The notes under the pieces: generated by a model
Told to the model about the DNA's origin: nothing
The model's input: only the letters and a program-made list of their open reading frames with translations
The model's database searches: none
Translations under genes and position numbers: made by a program
Assembly: GCA_002205965.3 (NCBI GenBank)
Contig: NADL03000023.1
Span: 620,001-684,000 of the forward strand
Direction: 5' to 3'
DNA from: Kappaphycus alvarezii
Lineage: Eukaryota > Rhodophyta > Florideophyceae > Gigartinales > Solieriaceae
Length of the DNA: 64,000 nucleotides
Shown: piece by piece, positions 12,081 to 24,600 of the stretch
Layout of the letters: every line of letters starts with the position of its first letter
Position numbering within the stretch: position 1 is the stretch's first letter

Positions 12081-15000
12081 TGTGTGGAGTGCACTGAATG
12101 GACTGGAGATAAAGAAATAAGTGGTATGCATATCTAGTTGATGGAAGCAAGAAGTTTATTTAGGCACAAATATCGATGTAGTAAGTTTCTCATCTACAGA
12201 AAGGACGATTATACATGCTAAATGGTGCGTTAGTTACCTTTTTTCATAGTACAGTAAATTACCGAAAAAAATTGAGCAGTTTACTCTCATCCATATGACA
12301 GGGGGTAATAGAATAGCATAGTGTCATAAGCCGACTGAATTCAGCGGCTGTAACGGTACTGTTTGACTAGCTTAATGATTTTATCATTACAATCAAACCC
12401 AATCATAGTCTATCACATCTCAAAGGAGTTATCGTCATGCAAGAACGGGTATTTCTCCTCTTGGACCTTCAGATCCACATGTACCATATGCGCGGCACTA
12501 CCTCTACATCCCAATTCATACTTCCCATAAATATGAGTCTGTACTGCAAATAGTAGAGCAATAGTAGAATAATAATCATTACAGCCCGAGGATTGCTCCC
12601 GTAAACCCTTAAGAGCGTGCCAGAAGCCGATAAATTTAGTAAGATAACGCTTCATCCATTTGTCATCTGTTTTTGTCAACCACTTTCTATGCATGACATT
12701 ACGGCCGGCAAGTGGATTTTGCCATCTAACATTGATCTCTAACTCCCTCTCTCCTCAAGAACTGGAACTGAAAACTCTCCTGCACCAAAACCACTAGGGA
12801 ATAGAACGGCTGCAGTCAAGCGTTTTGTATTTTTGCCCGATTCCGTCCTAATGGAAATAATATGAAGTGGTTGAAAACTTGCAGGGAATTTTTCTCCTTC
12901 CCGGTATCCATGCGTGGTGATGAATCGTAGGATTAATCCTCCTCTTTTGATATTTTACGATTTTTCATAATTGGTTCGTTTACTGGCAACAGCTCTGCAA
13001 CATACACAATCTTAATAAAAGGTAGGAAAGTTTCACTGTTAAAAAGAAGCAACCGTAGGATAACACTTCATCGTTGCAGAGATACCTAGCCTTCAAATTT
13101 TTGAATTTGGCGCGATAATTATCCAGTGTCTGCTCTCATGAAATTGTATCACTTCCCCAAACTTGTTTTGGATGAGACGCTTTTTTTGTCTCATAACGGC
13201 AAACTTTCGAAGAGGCAGAACAACAGGTCTATATGATTAGGTAAGTTTTTCTGGTAAAAGACAGTTCTTAAATCGATCACAAGCTGAATCACTGAAAATG
13301 GGCTTTATGTGGATGGAACTGACTGCGGGGTAACAGTAGGGCTCCTTATAGAGTCTTATGGTTTAAACTGGTATTTTTAGAAACAAATCATTATTCAGAC
13401 CTCAAATATTAAGATAAAGGATTCTCTTGGGCTACCATGACTATAGTGGTCATCTTTAATCCATCATACCAGCCAATTGAGAAGCATAGATGTATTGGCG
13501 TACAAAAGTTCTACTTTAGGGAGCTTCCGACGTCAGATATCTCGTCTAGACTCCGCAATTGTCTTTCATCACAGCAAACGAATATATTCGAAAATTTATT
13601 TAGCTTTACTCTGAGGTGAAGATGTCTTCTTCACTTATAGTTCTTCAAATCAATACCAAGAAATAATAGTTTTCTATGTTTTATATATTTGGGTGGAGCA
13701 TTTTTGAATTACTCCAATACCTTAGTCCCGAAGTAATATGAAATTAACACCTCATGGCTCTCTTACTCACTCGGAGAGCCTGAGTCACATCCATCTACTT
13801 CGCTGGATTTAGTAGAAACTCAGAAACCCCTTCCGGCGTCTTCTAAGTTTTTTTCCTACCTAAAAAGTTCTTTTGACTTAAGAATAATTCAAAATGATAC
13901 ATCAGAACTGCTAAACGCAAATTTTGCGTAGATACTGACCCAATTTATGTCTGGAAAGCGTAAAATTGAGACCGGGTGAAAATCAACGCGAGTATTCTCA
14001 AGAATCCCGACTTCGACGTTGCTCAATTCCTCAATGATGAGATATTACGGATCCTAAATAAACTGTAGTCAGATAAAATATGGAAAAAACAAATGGATCA
14101 AGACACTATGCTCAATATTATTAAGTCTGAGTCTCTCGATGCTAAACTAGTAGCAAATAATTCCTTGACACCCATAACTTAGTTATACTTTTATTGCTAC
14201 AGACATCCCAAAATATCCAAGCTGAACTCAACACCCTAAAATAATGCTCTATTATCTATTAGACCATGAACTGTACTCAATATCTATAATCCCATATATA
14301 GTGAACTCATTTTATATAGATATTCGTTTTGGATTCCTCAAATACTCAAATTCAAAGTATACATACTAATCCCGGTGGGCCCTACATAAACAAAAAGTTA
14401 CCAATATCAGCGGGGCTCGATAACTCCCACAAATAAATTTGAAAAGAGAATGAAGAACAACACATTCGCCTGACTTGCATCCCCGGAAGGGGCGGTACTA
14501 TTCACTACATTTCTAAGTACGGCTTTCAAGAAGGGCCCTTTTCTGTGCCGATATCGAAACAGTTCCCGAAACGAGGTATGTAACTCCAACTAATTGCTTA
14601 AGTAAGTCAAAAATCCATGGAAGCACCTGCTGAGTCCCTGTCTGCTTTCCGGCGACTTCTCCGTATCCAACGCTGCTGGGTAGCGCAACGAATAATTCGA
14701 CGTTTTGCCTTTTTCCTGTGCTTTTACCTCCAATGGACAGAAATTTACGTGAAAATCATATTCACATGCACATCCTTCCCAAATAGGGTATGTTGTTCTG
14801 CAACTACGCCAAATAAGCGATCCAGTCAACGCTGACGTGAAATTACTTTCCCACCCATATTAACAAGCAAGGATTTGAGTACTCTGAAAAGAACAAAAAA
14901 CTTATCCCAATGATCTTGTAGAATCCAGCTCTTTGTGCTCATAGCCTCTCATTTATTACTTTAAGTTTTATGTACGGCCTAATGACCACGAGAAGTTCAG

Positions 15001-18000
15001 TTTTTTTGTCCTCTTCTCTAGACGCCGCACCCTTATCATTGCAGCTACCAGAATACACCGTAACTATCAAATTAAGCAATAAATTTCCTCCATTTTCCGG
15101 ACTACTTGCTCCGCTCACAAGGAAATAATAATCTGTAAACACGGGCAAATTTGAAGCCTTTCTACCCATCATCTATCATCCTCACTTTATAATTTTACTA
15201 AACATGCTCCAAACCTTCGCAATAACGCCTATGAACGCTTACCGCCATTTAACTCGCTGATCTTCTCTTTTACACGTGAAAAAGCACCACAAATAACAAA
15301 TGACAACCCAAATGACAATACAGAGCATAAAGGATTTTATAGAAGAACTATTGCGCATGTTAAGGTGTTCATAAGTATCTAAAGCATCATAATGATATTC
15401 ATTAAAGGCGCAAACTATATCTTAGATAGCTATGAATTAGTCTCATTTATTTATAAGATCTGGAGAGGCGAATCGATTACAGGAGAATGAGTCAAAAGAG
15501 ACAATTTTCTAGTCCACAAAATAGCGTTGTTCAAAGCAAGCACCCAATTTTCTGTCTTTTCAGCTGCGGTATAAAACCAAAAATCACATGATTCCTTATA
15601 ATTTACAAAATTTGGTTCTGATATTAGAACAGATTCGCTTCTCATCAAAGAGGCTACTTTTAAGGCCCTTAGATGAGTTTGAGGCAAAGGAAACTTTCAC
15701 ACTCGAATTAATGACGAGCTTTGCACTCCTTTTTTAACTTGTTCTCCGGAATCAGAACATAAATGCCTAATGTGGAAGAGGGTTGCTTTAAACATCATTC
15801 TTCTCTTCTTCAATAATAAAAAGGGTCCATAGATCCTCTATACTATTAATTGCGGTTTTGTGCAGATTTTTCTGCGTAATGAATACTTGAGAATTTCTTT
15901 CAAGCCAGTTTGTGACCGTAAAATTTGATGTCAGCCAAACCATGCATTTATAAAGGAACTTAGAAGAAAAAATTTAGAATTGAGGAAAAGACCAATTGTA
16001 GGCGTGATTTATTTATATGGATATCAGCCAAAAATAAAAAAAATCCGGTAACACTCCGTGCTATATCGTGCTAGTATTTCTTTCGGTCTATGAATTTATA
16101 TGGTCACTCATAGATGACTGCCTGAAAACTATTACAGCTAATGAAAAGCGTACGTATCATAGCGAAAAAAGCACGGAATTTACATGTGCATTTTATCGAA
16201 AATGCGCTAGTTCTTTTACATGCTGCTGCAAACTGACTGATGGTTCTAACTGTCCAGTTGTACCGGTTGAACAGTTTAGTGGAGCCAATTATTTTCCTAT
16301 GTCTCCACACCAGTTTAACAGATCTTTTCTTCTTGGATCGTGTGGATTCAGGTTTTGGGTTGTTACTAGTATACAGGTACCGTCAAAATTGGAAAAGAGC
16401 GTGCTAATTAGAAATTCGCTTTTAAATTACGACACTATAAATTGAAAGGGAGCTAATCAAGCTATTTATTTTCAGCTGGACCTCCAGAATAATTTTGCAT
16501 ACAAAGTAGCACCATTTTTATTCCAAGCATGGGGCACATGGCGAGAAATACACGCCTAATATCATAGTTGAAAAAGCTGCTCCGTGAAAATTTACTCATT
16601 ACCATTTTTTGCGCCTACCAATTAAAATTAGAGTAATATAATAGTAACAAATAATTATTCTCTAGAATCTAGGATTAAAATGAGCAAATATTCTTGACTT
16701 GAGCGCAGGAAATATAGATGGTGAGAACAGTTATATATCAATCTAAAATTTCTTACATAGTTCCTACTTTCTTTCGAAACTTTTGTAGGTGATTCCAATG
16801 CAGACCAAGTTTATTTTGGTTTCTAATTGAAAAGAAAGGATTTGTATTTATGTTCTTCTCTCTAGTAACCAAGAAAGTGGAGATTCATTACATAATTTGC
16901 CTCTCTGGCTTACAAGATTAGCTGTGGAAGCTGTGTATGAATTCAATTTTTAATTAAGCAATATAGAGGGGTTTAAGTAACAATCAAAGAGAGGTAAAAT
17001 AAGAGATATTGTTATCGGCAACAGTTGACTGGTTTGTAGCTTTCTTTCTACGATGACCTGAAAAAATAGATCACAAGGGAAATACGACCAGTCCGAAGCA
17101 TGGCTAGAAGTTATTACGAGACCCTTTTATTATAGTTGTTAAAACCAACATCAGTGCCAGAATTTTAACTGAGAACCTGCTTTAGTTGGGACACAGTCAT
17201 TGCTAGCCTGATCAATTATTCAAGCCATTATTTCCCCATAGGTTTGGAGAGTTGGGCTTTCAAAAGGTAATCGTTGGTTCAACTATTCGTTGACCTCTTC
17301 CCTGTACAGTCTGGAGCTTCAGAATAGATTTTATGTCAAGAACTAATTAACGTAAAGAGAGATAAATTGTAAGCAGATAGAACTTAATTCAAAAGAATTC
17401 TAGAAGATTGGTTCTAACTATATAAAAATACGAGGTTCTGAAGGATCTCGTTGCGTTTATCTGTGCAGATGACATAAATGAGAAATTGGCTTATTTTTAT
17501 TGCTTTGCTTGGGATAATTCATTAAAAAAGTGCTAATGGTGAGGAAATGAGAATTTTCGTGAAGCAGGCGAGCTGGCAATAATAGCTTATCTCCTTAGCT
17601 TTGCACAAAGTGATATGGTCTTTCGATTTGCATTGGTGTGACGGTACAGTGCACAAGCTGCAGTGTTGTCTGACTTAAATGTCAACTCCTTAGTAAGGGT
17701 TACCGGTAGGATAATATCAGTGCATTTTAGGAGATTTCTAGTATTAACAATTACAATTAGTCAAAATAGTACGACAAAATAACTTTCAGGACGCGATGAA
17801 AGCTAAGAACTTACTTCATACTGGTAATATAAAAAGCAGGGGAACAGTCTCTAGATTAATGAGGTAGAATGCGGTCTCTCTTTTGTGCTGCCGTCGCCAG
17901 GACATAGCTAAATTCATATTTAAGGGGAGGTCTTCGTTTAAACCATCTGCATAAATTACGCTGCCATCATTCGGTAAGCAACCCTTCAGTGAAGTAAATA

Positions 18001-19567
18001 GTGCTAAGAAGTCCTATTAAATCTGCGGAAGCCGATTAGACAGTGAGAAAACCAAAAAATAAACCCACAAGACTTAGAAATTTCACTACCCCTTTTTATC
18101 TTGAAGCCCGCTATGCGGTAGCTCGGATAACTAGTGGTGTGAAGTTTGGGAGAGAGAGCGTGAGCTATTACTTGGACTTATGGGCGGTATTTTTGTGCTC
18201 CGGACTGGACGGTCGGCCCGTGATCCGCGAAATTCTGCAACCCTGCGATGAACCGGATCAAGGGACTGATGACACCAGGGGTTCATAATATTATAATCCT
18301 TCAGGTAGAAGGAATCGTCAGTGCTGATCATTCGCTTTCTAAAATATGATTTTGTAACCGATTACAACTTTGAAGCTCCTATTTATATATATGTGAGAGT
18401 AAGGACGCAAGTTTTTAGTGAATTTAAGAGAAGATCAAGGAAATTATTGGTAAAAAACGGGAAAGGGAAAGGTACAATAGGGAGAACTGAGCGAATAAAA
18501 TGGATTTAGCCAAAGATGCCGTGAATAAGGTATTTGTGGAGTCTAGTTTTGGAAGTCAAGTCCGAGAAATCAACATCATGGTGGTCATTTATTTCTGGTT
18601 TATAGTGACCAGCCAGACAAATAATATTCATCTATGTTATAACTATGTACGAATGTATGGCGAGTAAAGTAATTTTCAGCCAAACAAAAATTATCCAGGT
18701 TGTAGACGAGTGATGTCGACATTTGGCCCATTGAGGTACTTTTACCTTCCATAATCTAAGTTCCAAGTCAGGAGCCGAGTAGTTACGACTGTAGGCTCTC
18801 GGTTCCATTTGCAGTGATTTAGGACTAATTTATCAATGTTGGTTGACAGTCGATAAGATTGACCTTACAGTACCCTCTGTTAGAAACTCTCGGACTCAAA
18901 ACTAAAATTAAATCATGAAATTTTCACCATAGTAAGCCCTGATGGTGTTAATATAGGACTATTGTCAATTGCGCTACCCTCTCTATGTACATCTAAGCAT
19001 CGATTCTGCGCCATATGCATATCCTTACGGTTGTTACTCTGAGCAGAACCGAGTACTTTAATTCATTGCCCAAATCAGATTTTTCTCGATTCACAATCAC
19101 GAAGTGATCAATCCTTGGTTGTTTTGACTATATTTGAACTAATCTCACAATGAAACAGAAATTTGAGTGCTGCGATAATGTCGAACACTTTATGTCTCAG
19201 TCCCGATTTTTAAGCCGTCATCTGTCCTTCTCCATATTATATGAAAAGATTCATCTGCAGTATTTCACTTTCTGAGGTCGCCGAGCATCCATTTTCACAG
19301 CTCCTCCTTTTGAAGTTCCAGAGTACTTGCCTGTAAGCAATTCAAATTCATCAATTCATCTAACACAGCAAGCAATACAAAAGCAGATCTCCCGGGATCA
19401 TCCGCCTCCTTTGTGTCAAGAATGGAGACTTTACGAAATAGAAATTCGCTAAAAACAGGATGAATAAATAACAAAGACAGCTGTCTTTGAATAGGGAACA
19501 AAAAACCCCAACCGTGCCGAAAAAATCCTTATTTACTCCTGAATAACGATGTTGAAAAGGAGCACAT
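12081..19567. other. AT-rich region, no gene recognised
   Basis: About 7.5 kb of AT-rich DNA without any domain I recognise. The longest open stretches are 12413-12694 (-, 93 codons), 16068-16445 (+, 125 codons, cysteine-rich in the middle) and 18043-18288 (+, 81 codons). A segment near 13990-14180 (+) reads like a charged helical protein but carries a stop. These may be old transposon residues; none is supported as a gene. Confidence 0.4.
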
Positions 19568-20493
19568 TTGAGGGGGGTCCCAAATCACGTTAAAAGAAGA
19601 CTACAGTTGGCGCCAAATCGCCAGCCCCACCACAACCTCGCCTCCATCATGGCGGATTTGGAAATGGAAACCCCGCCCCAGAGGCCATCACCCTCTCCTC
19701 CCACTAATACCAGTAACTCATCTTCAGCTAGTAAGTGTTTTTACTCAACAACGAGCTGTACTTCGTCATGTTACGACTTGTGGTGCGCATATTGCAGCAT
19801 GGGGCAAGAGTCAGGCCACGTTTGAAAAGAAACACCAGATGTTTGTGGAAAGCGAGGAAGTGAAGCGCTCTGCGAGTCCCGTTCGCTCATCATGGAAGAC
19901 TTTAGCCGACCGATTCAAGAAGCTCGTATCTGATTGAAGGAGAGTGATAAGTCCAACACTATTGCTTCCGGAATCGCGGAGGAGTGGACAACGAAGGATC
20001 AGCTTTTAGATGACATCATCGCAGAGATCTATGAAAAGAATGAGGCTTATCGGACGGATCGAGACGAGAAGACGGCGATGGATAATCGTCTGTAGGATGC
20101 TGGGAACGAGACACGCGAGCGTGCGCTGAAGCGCCAGCGTCGTCGTAGAATTCCTATGAGTGGGGAAGCGCAGAATCGGACGATGAGGTTAGCTTGATCA
20201 ACAAGGAGATATAGTCGAAGCGTGAAGACGAGTCAAGGCGTCGTCAGACAGATAAAGCACGGTTAGAGTTGGAGATGAGGAGGGAGGAAAGGGAGGCAAA
20301 ATCAGCTGAACATCTTGATGAAGCAGCTCGCTTGCGGATCACACTTGATGATCATAGGATTTCACTCGAGGAGCGTCGCTTTGAAGCGAGTGAGCAAGCT
20401 CGTAAAGACGAGTCTGTTGAGCGGAGCGGTGCAGTAGAGGATTTAATAGCTCTTACGAGTTTTTTGGCAGCTTTAGTGAATAAACTACAGTAG
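19568..20493 (+). pseudogene. Myb/SANT-like partner ORF of a PIF/Harbinger transposon
   Basis: The open text starts with an acidic, proline/serine-rich head (MADLEMETPPQRPS at about 19649). In a second frame it continues with a Myb/SANT-like block: AHIAAWGKSQATFEKKH, SSWKTLADRFKKLV, then SGIAEEWTTKDQLLDDII. It ends in a long charged coiled coil (about 20200-20440, RREEREAKSAEHLDEAARL). Harbinger elements carry such a DNA-binding partner beside the transposase, where it helps nuclear import and end binding. The two ORFs here converge, as is common in that family. At least two frame changes and internal stops (near 19935 and 20094) make it a pseudogene as read. Confidence 0.65.
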
Positions 20494-20534
20494 CTGCGAC
20501 AATGTAGAGCTCAGAAATGCCCCAAAAATCTCTT

Positions 20535-20572
20535 TATAGCCGCCGCATACAGTGCCTACAGCGGCGGCTATA
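20535..20572. repeat. Hairpin with 12-bp perfect arms between convergent ORFs
   Basis: TATAGCCGCCGC (20535-20546) pairs perfectly with GCGGCGGCTATA (20561-20572) across a 14-base spacer. It lies about 40 bases after the stop of the Myb-like ORF and about 220 bases from the transposase 3' end, so a termination or 3'-end role for both transcripts is possible. Confidence 0.75.
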
Positions 20573-20790
20573 TGTTCGCCCCAGATCCCACTCCTTGCAG
20601 AGGTCCCATAATTTTCAGGGCTCGGCATCGCCGCTCGGGATGGTTGTGTACTGAGTAAAAAATGGTTGTATAAACTTGAGTGTGGAACTGTTTGGGGTTT
20701 CGTGGCCAAATAATGCCCTAAAATTGAGCAGAAGAGCTGATTATATATACAGAAGCGCAACAGGAACTTCACCAGATTTCAACTTCCTCT

Positions 20791-21673
20791 TCATATCTTG
20801 CGACGTGAAGTTTTTTTCAATTCCTTATAAGCCCATTCCACGGCTTCTCTGACCGAGTTCATAGCTGTATGGAACTCCGTCTGCTCTGATGTGATTAGGC
20901 CAGTCGGAAACCCCACTTGAAGCCAGGGACGAAGCGTGTACGCTTTGTCTCCATACAGACGATACTGCGTCCCTTGAATAAACATAGACTGATGCAGCAT
21001 AATTTCCATATAACTACGGCTGTATAGTGTGAGATCATGCCGCAGAGCTTGTACAGGTCCATTAAGATGAAATATAAGTCCATCTGGAGTGGAAACGGTC
21101 TGATATATGAGGGAATTGAACCTCTTATGCCCTGAGTAGCAACTACGTTGAAATGAAGCATTAACCCTGGGCGACACATTTGTGTCTGAGTGAAATCAAT
21201 GAAAGCGATACAGGTTCCTAAAAGAGCACCTTCTTTATGTACTGCGTTAGTATACAGACTTGCTGGTTCCACAAGTAGATCTTCAATTAATGTTGTGATC
21301 AGCCGGTAGCTGAAGCTATAAAACCATTCTATCACTTACCATATTACACTTACAAGTCAGCCCAACTGCAGGGACTACTTAGTATCCTCACCAAAATGCA
21401 AGTCGCGGTAAAAGCCGGACCCTTGTACCCGGATCGGGAAGTTACTCCCTCCGTCCATCCGATTTGAAGAGCAACCCGCGTGATCTCAGCCAAACGAAAC
21501 CTAAAGTTGAGAGGCAACTCTGCCTCAGGACATGAATTGAGGTTTAAAGTGGTGCTGGAGATTATCAGCCGCCTTATTTTGACCCTATAGACATCCTGCC
21601 GCATCCTACGCAGCTGCTTAGCAAATCGTAGTTGAAGGGGAAGTGTGTAGTTGGCAGTAATGGCACACTTCAA
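20791..21673 (-). pseudogene. PIF/Harbinger DDE transposase (HARBI1-like)
   Basis: Read on the minus strand in three overlapping frames. First comes an N-terminal block ending FTATCILVRILSSPCSWADL (the ALCILLRRLSYP.RW.DL block of the family). Next is GTCIAFIDFTQTQMCRP with the first catalytic D. Then QRSCYSGHKRFNSLIYQTV and YGDKAYTLRP with the second D, and finally AMNSVREAVEWAYKEL with the catalytic E. All three DDE residues survive, but the frame changes near 21340 and 21170. The enzyme would cut and paste the element. Terminal inverted repeats could not be located by eye. Confidence 0.8.
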
Positions 21674-24600
21674 TATTTTGCATGTGTTGTTGATCCTCTT
21701 CTGTATTTTTTACTCCGTAAAGTCTTCTTGCCGCATTTTTGGTATGACGGGCTCATAATTTATAACCCTTACTCGTATATACCCTTCAAGGAGAATTTGC
21801 GTAAATACCGTAATAATTTTTTGGCCAATTTATTCGTTATAATAAATGGGTATGGGGATTACTCATTTCTGATCAATTAATTTCTTCTCAAAGTCTCTAA
21901 TAATGTACAGAAAAAGTCCTGAAAGATTAACGAACCAGAATGCCTACGGAAATAAATGGAGAGGCAGTTAGAAACTATGCAACTATCGTGCGTCCGATTG
22001 AACCGCTTTCTTTTTAAGCTATGTGAGGGGAAGTAGCTTTGAGGTATGAAAGACATGTTTGGTAGAGATTTGTTAGAGCTTCCATTCAAAGGACATAAAA
22101 TGTCTAGAAAAGCCAACAATATGCAGTCAACGGCTATTGCTAAGAGTTCGAAGAACCGCAACAGGTGGGGAAGCCCAAGTAGGGGATGTGGTCACTAAGA
22201 CGAAATAGAAGGAAACTAAAGGTGGAAAAGAACAACTGAAGTCGGCGAGCAGCCAAAGAAGCAGCTGAAGCCGAGCAAAGTGTTGCCCGTAGCGCGCAAC
22301 GAGGGCGAGCGAGGCCCTAAAGGGGATTTCTGTCCTCCCACAGGGGATGGCGTGAACGGCGCAGATTTTTTATACAGTCCTCCGAGGGGAGCGTCGGCCT
22401 GCAATGGGCCTAGAGATACAGTCCTCTCTGTTGAACGAACGAGAATGGGACAGCGATGGAACATAAGAAAAAGGTGCAAATCCTTGCGGATGATCAGTCT
22501 GAAGGGCTACCAGCGATGACAAAAGGTGATAGCTATGCAATATCCTCGCACGCGAGAGCCGCTAAAAGTAGTAACGGTGTGCGAATGGTGGGAGCAAGAT
22601 CTGGAGCTAAACCTTTGGTAACTGTTTACTTGGACGCTTAAAGAAGCCCGATAATAAATAATAAGTTGTTTATTAGTCTGTTAGACTGTTAGAACACGTT
22701 TATAAAAGTTAGTGAATCACTCTAAAATAAATTGTATGACCAAAAGTGGTCCGTAGCATGCCACTAGGTCCTTGCCAGATAATTTTGTAAGGACTGCAAA
22801 GTCTAAAATGTAATTGACTTTCGATTATCAAACTGGATCATTGATCCCCAACAAAGACCCAAAGGGTCATTGCAGTACTTGTCTATAGGTTTAGCAACCA
22901 GAAATAAAAAGTTTCGACGTGAAGTGGAGTAAACTCCGAAACTTTTGACGCAAGCGATTGATTGGTGCCAGGTATTGCAGATTTTGTATCAGTTGTATGA
23001 GATAATTACTTTTCAAATAGTATTATTTAGCACCCAGGAAGGCTTCTTCTTAAATTTATTGTATCTTTCATGAAAAATACGTTCAAGTAAAAGAAAATTC
23101 CACCTCTAAGCTTCTTTCTTGTCGTATCCCAGTGCATGATAATCTTAGGTGGCTAATGGACTGTTTTCATGTGTTCATATTCTTGATATCTTCGAATAAA
23201 AGCTTACAAGGCTGAAAAAGTGATATTTCGGGGACTTTTAATGTAATTCATCGTGGTAAGAGGGATAAAGAAAATGTGGTGTGCCATATGCCAAAGTTAT
23301 ATCACATCGGCTGTCATTTAAAATGAATTACACCATAGATGCCTCGTACTTGCACATTACTGAGCATTTAACTACATCCAGCCACACTTATAATCTTCCA
23401 TTACATTACTGCTACATAATTAAGAGATTAATCACTAGCATTCTCATTCAAAATGGTATCGTCTCTGTTTTGTAATCCAAGATCAGATATTTGAGCGTCA
23501 CCCGTTTGTAAGGAATTGTTTGGTCGTTTGGACTCTTATTCCTACCGAGAATAATACATTTCTCAATATAATTATTGAAAGGAGGAGAAAAAAGTTCTTC
23601 TTTTCCGATTAAGCAGAGACTATGCCGAGCAACTGGTAGTACGAGTACAAATTCCGCAGCAAATACGGCTTATTTATTGCGTTCTGTTTGATATCCATAG
23701 AAATTAATTAATTGTTCACCTATAGACCTCTTAGTTCCTGCTTTGTGTGATTAAATTGCTGTTTGAGAAATTAACTGTATCTAGGGTAATGTATTGGATT
23801 TTCACACGGAATCCAGATGCTCCAGCAACTGAAAACATAAACGCTTGTTTTCGCTAAATACATGGACACTGGTGAAATCCCCAGAGTTTTATATGGCCCA
23901 GCTAATCAAAAATAGGACAAGTGCACCAGTAAAACCTTCTAAAGTTATATTTTGCCAAAAATCAGGATGAAAAGAGGCCAACCGACAAATAAATAATCGG
24001 AGGCGGCGCAATTATGGTTAGTGGAGTTAAATTTATGCAATTAAAACTCCACAGGACGGTATTGCTGCGCTTTATGAATTCTGTAGCAAACATAAATATA
24101 TTATTATGGCCTCAGATGGGACTTTAATGAGAAAATTGAGCCGTTGCCATGATGATATAAACGCTGAAACTTTTCAAAGTTTCGTAGATTTGGCATTATA
24201 TAAATAAATGTGCATTATCTTTCTATCATTCGACTACATGAAAAATAAATATCCTGGGAACTTTATTTTCGCCGCAGAGAATATTAAAGTATGAAATTGT
24301 GGATAGTGTTAAAGTATGTACTTTAAAAGCCCATCACAGCACTCTTCTCTAACTAAACCGCACCAAGCATATTCTCAAAATAAAACATCCTTCAAGCTAC
24401 AGAGTCAATAGCCTCACTGCTTGAAATCTTCATTAATATCTCTTACACACATTGAAAATGAATGTTCAACTTCCTTCTAATTACATTCTTGCCATGAGTT
24501 CTTTTCCCTTCCAATCTCGAGAGCACCTGCACTTCATCTTCTTTCATTTTTTCCTTTTCGGTTACTAAACTTTCTAACACTGCGTTACTCTTGAGCTCAC

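Noticed and set aside
16068-16445. 125-codon ORF in the AT-rich region
   Set aside because: No domain, no homologous text recognised, no neighbouring gene; left as part of the unassigned region.
19500-22700. Terminal inverted repeats of the Harbinger element
   Set aside because: I compared both flanks by eye and found no convincing matching ends, so no element boundary is claimed.
23980-24205. Tc1/mariner-like text (IGGGAIMVSGV near 23998-24030)
   Set aside because: Only the short GGG..MV.G block resembles the family; the following text does not continue as a mariner DDE domain and a stop precedes it.
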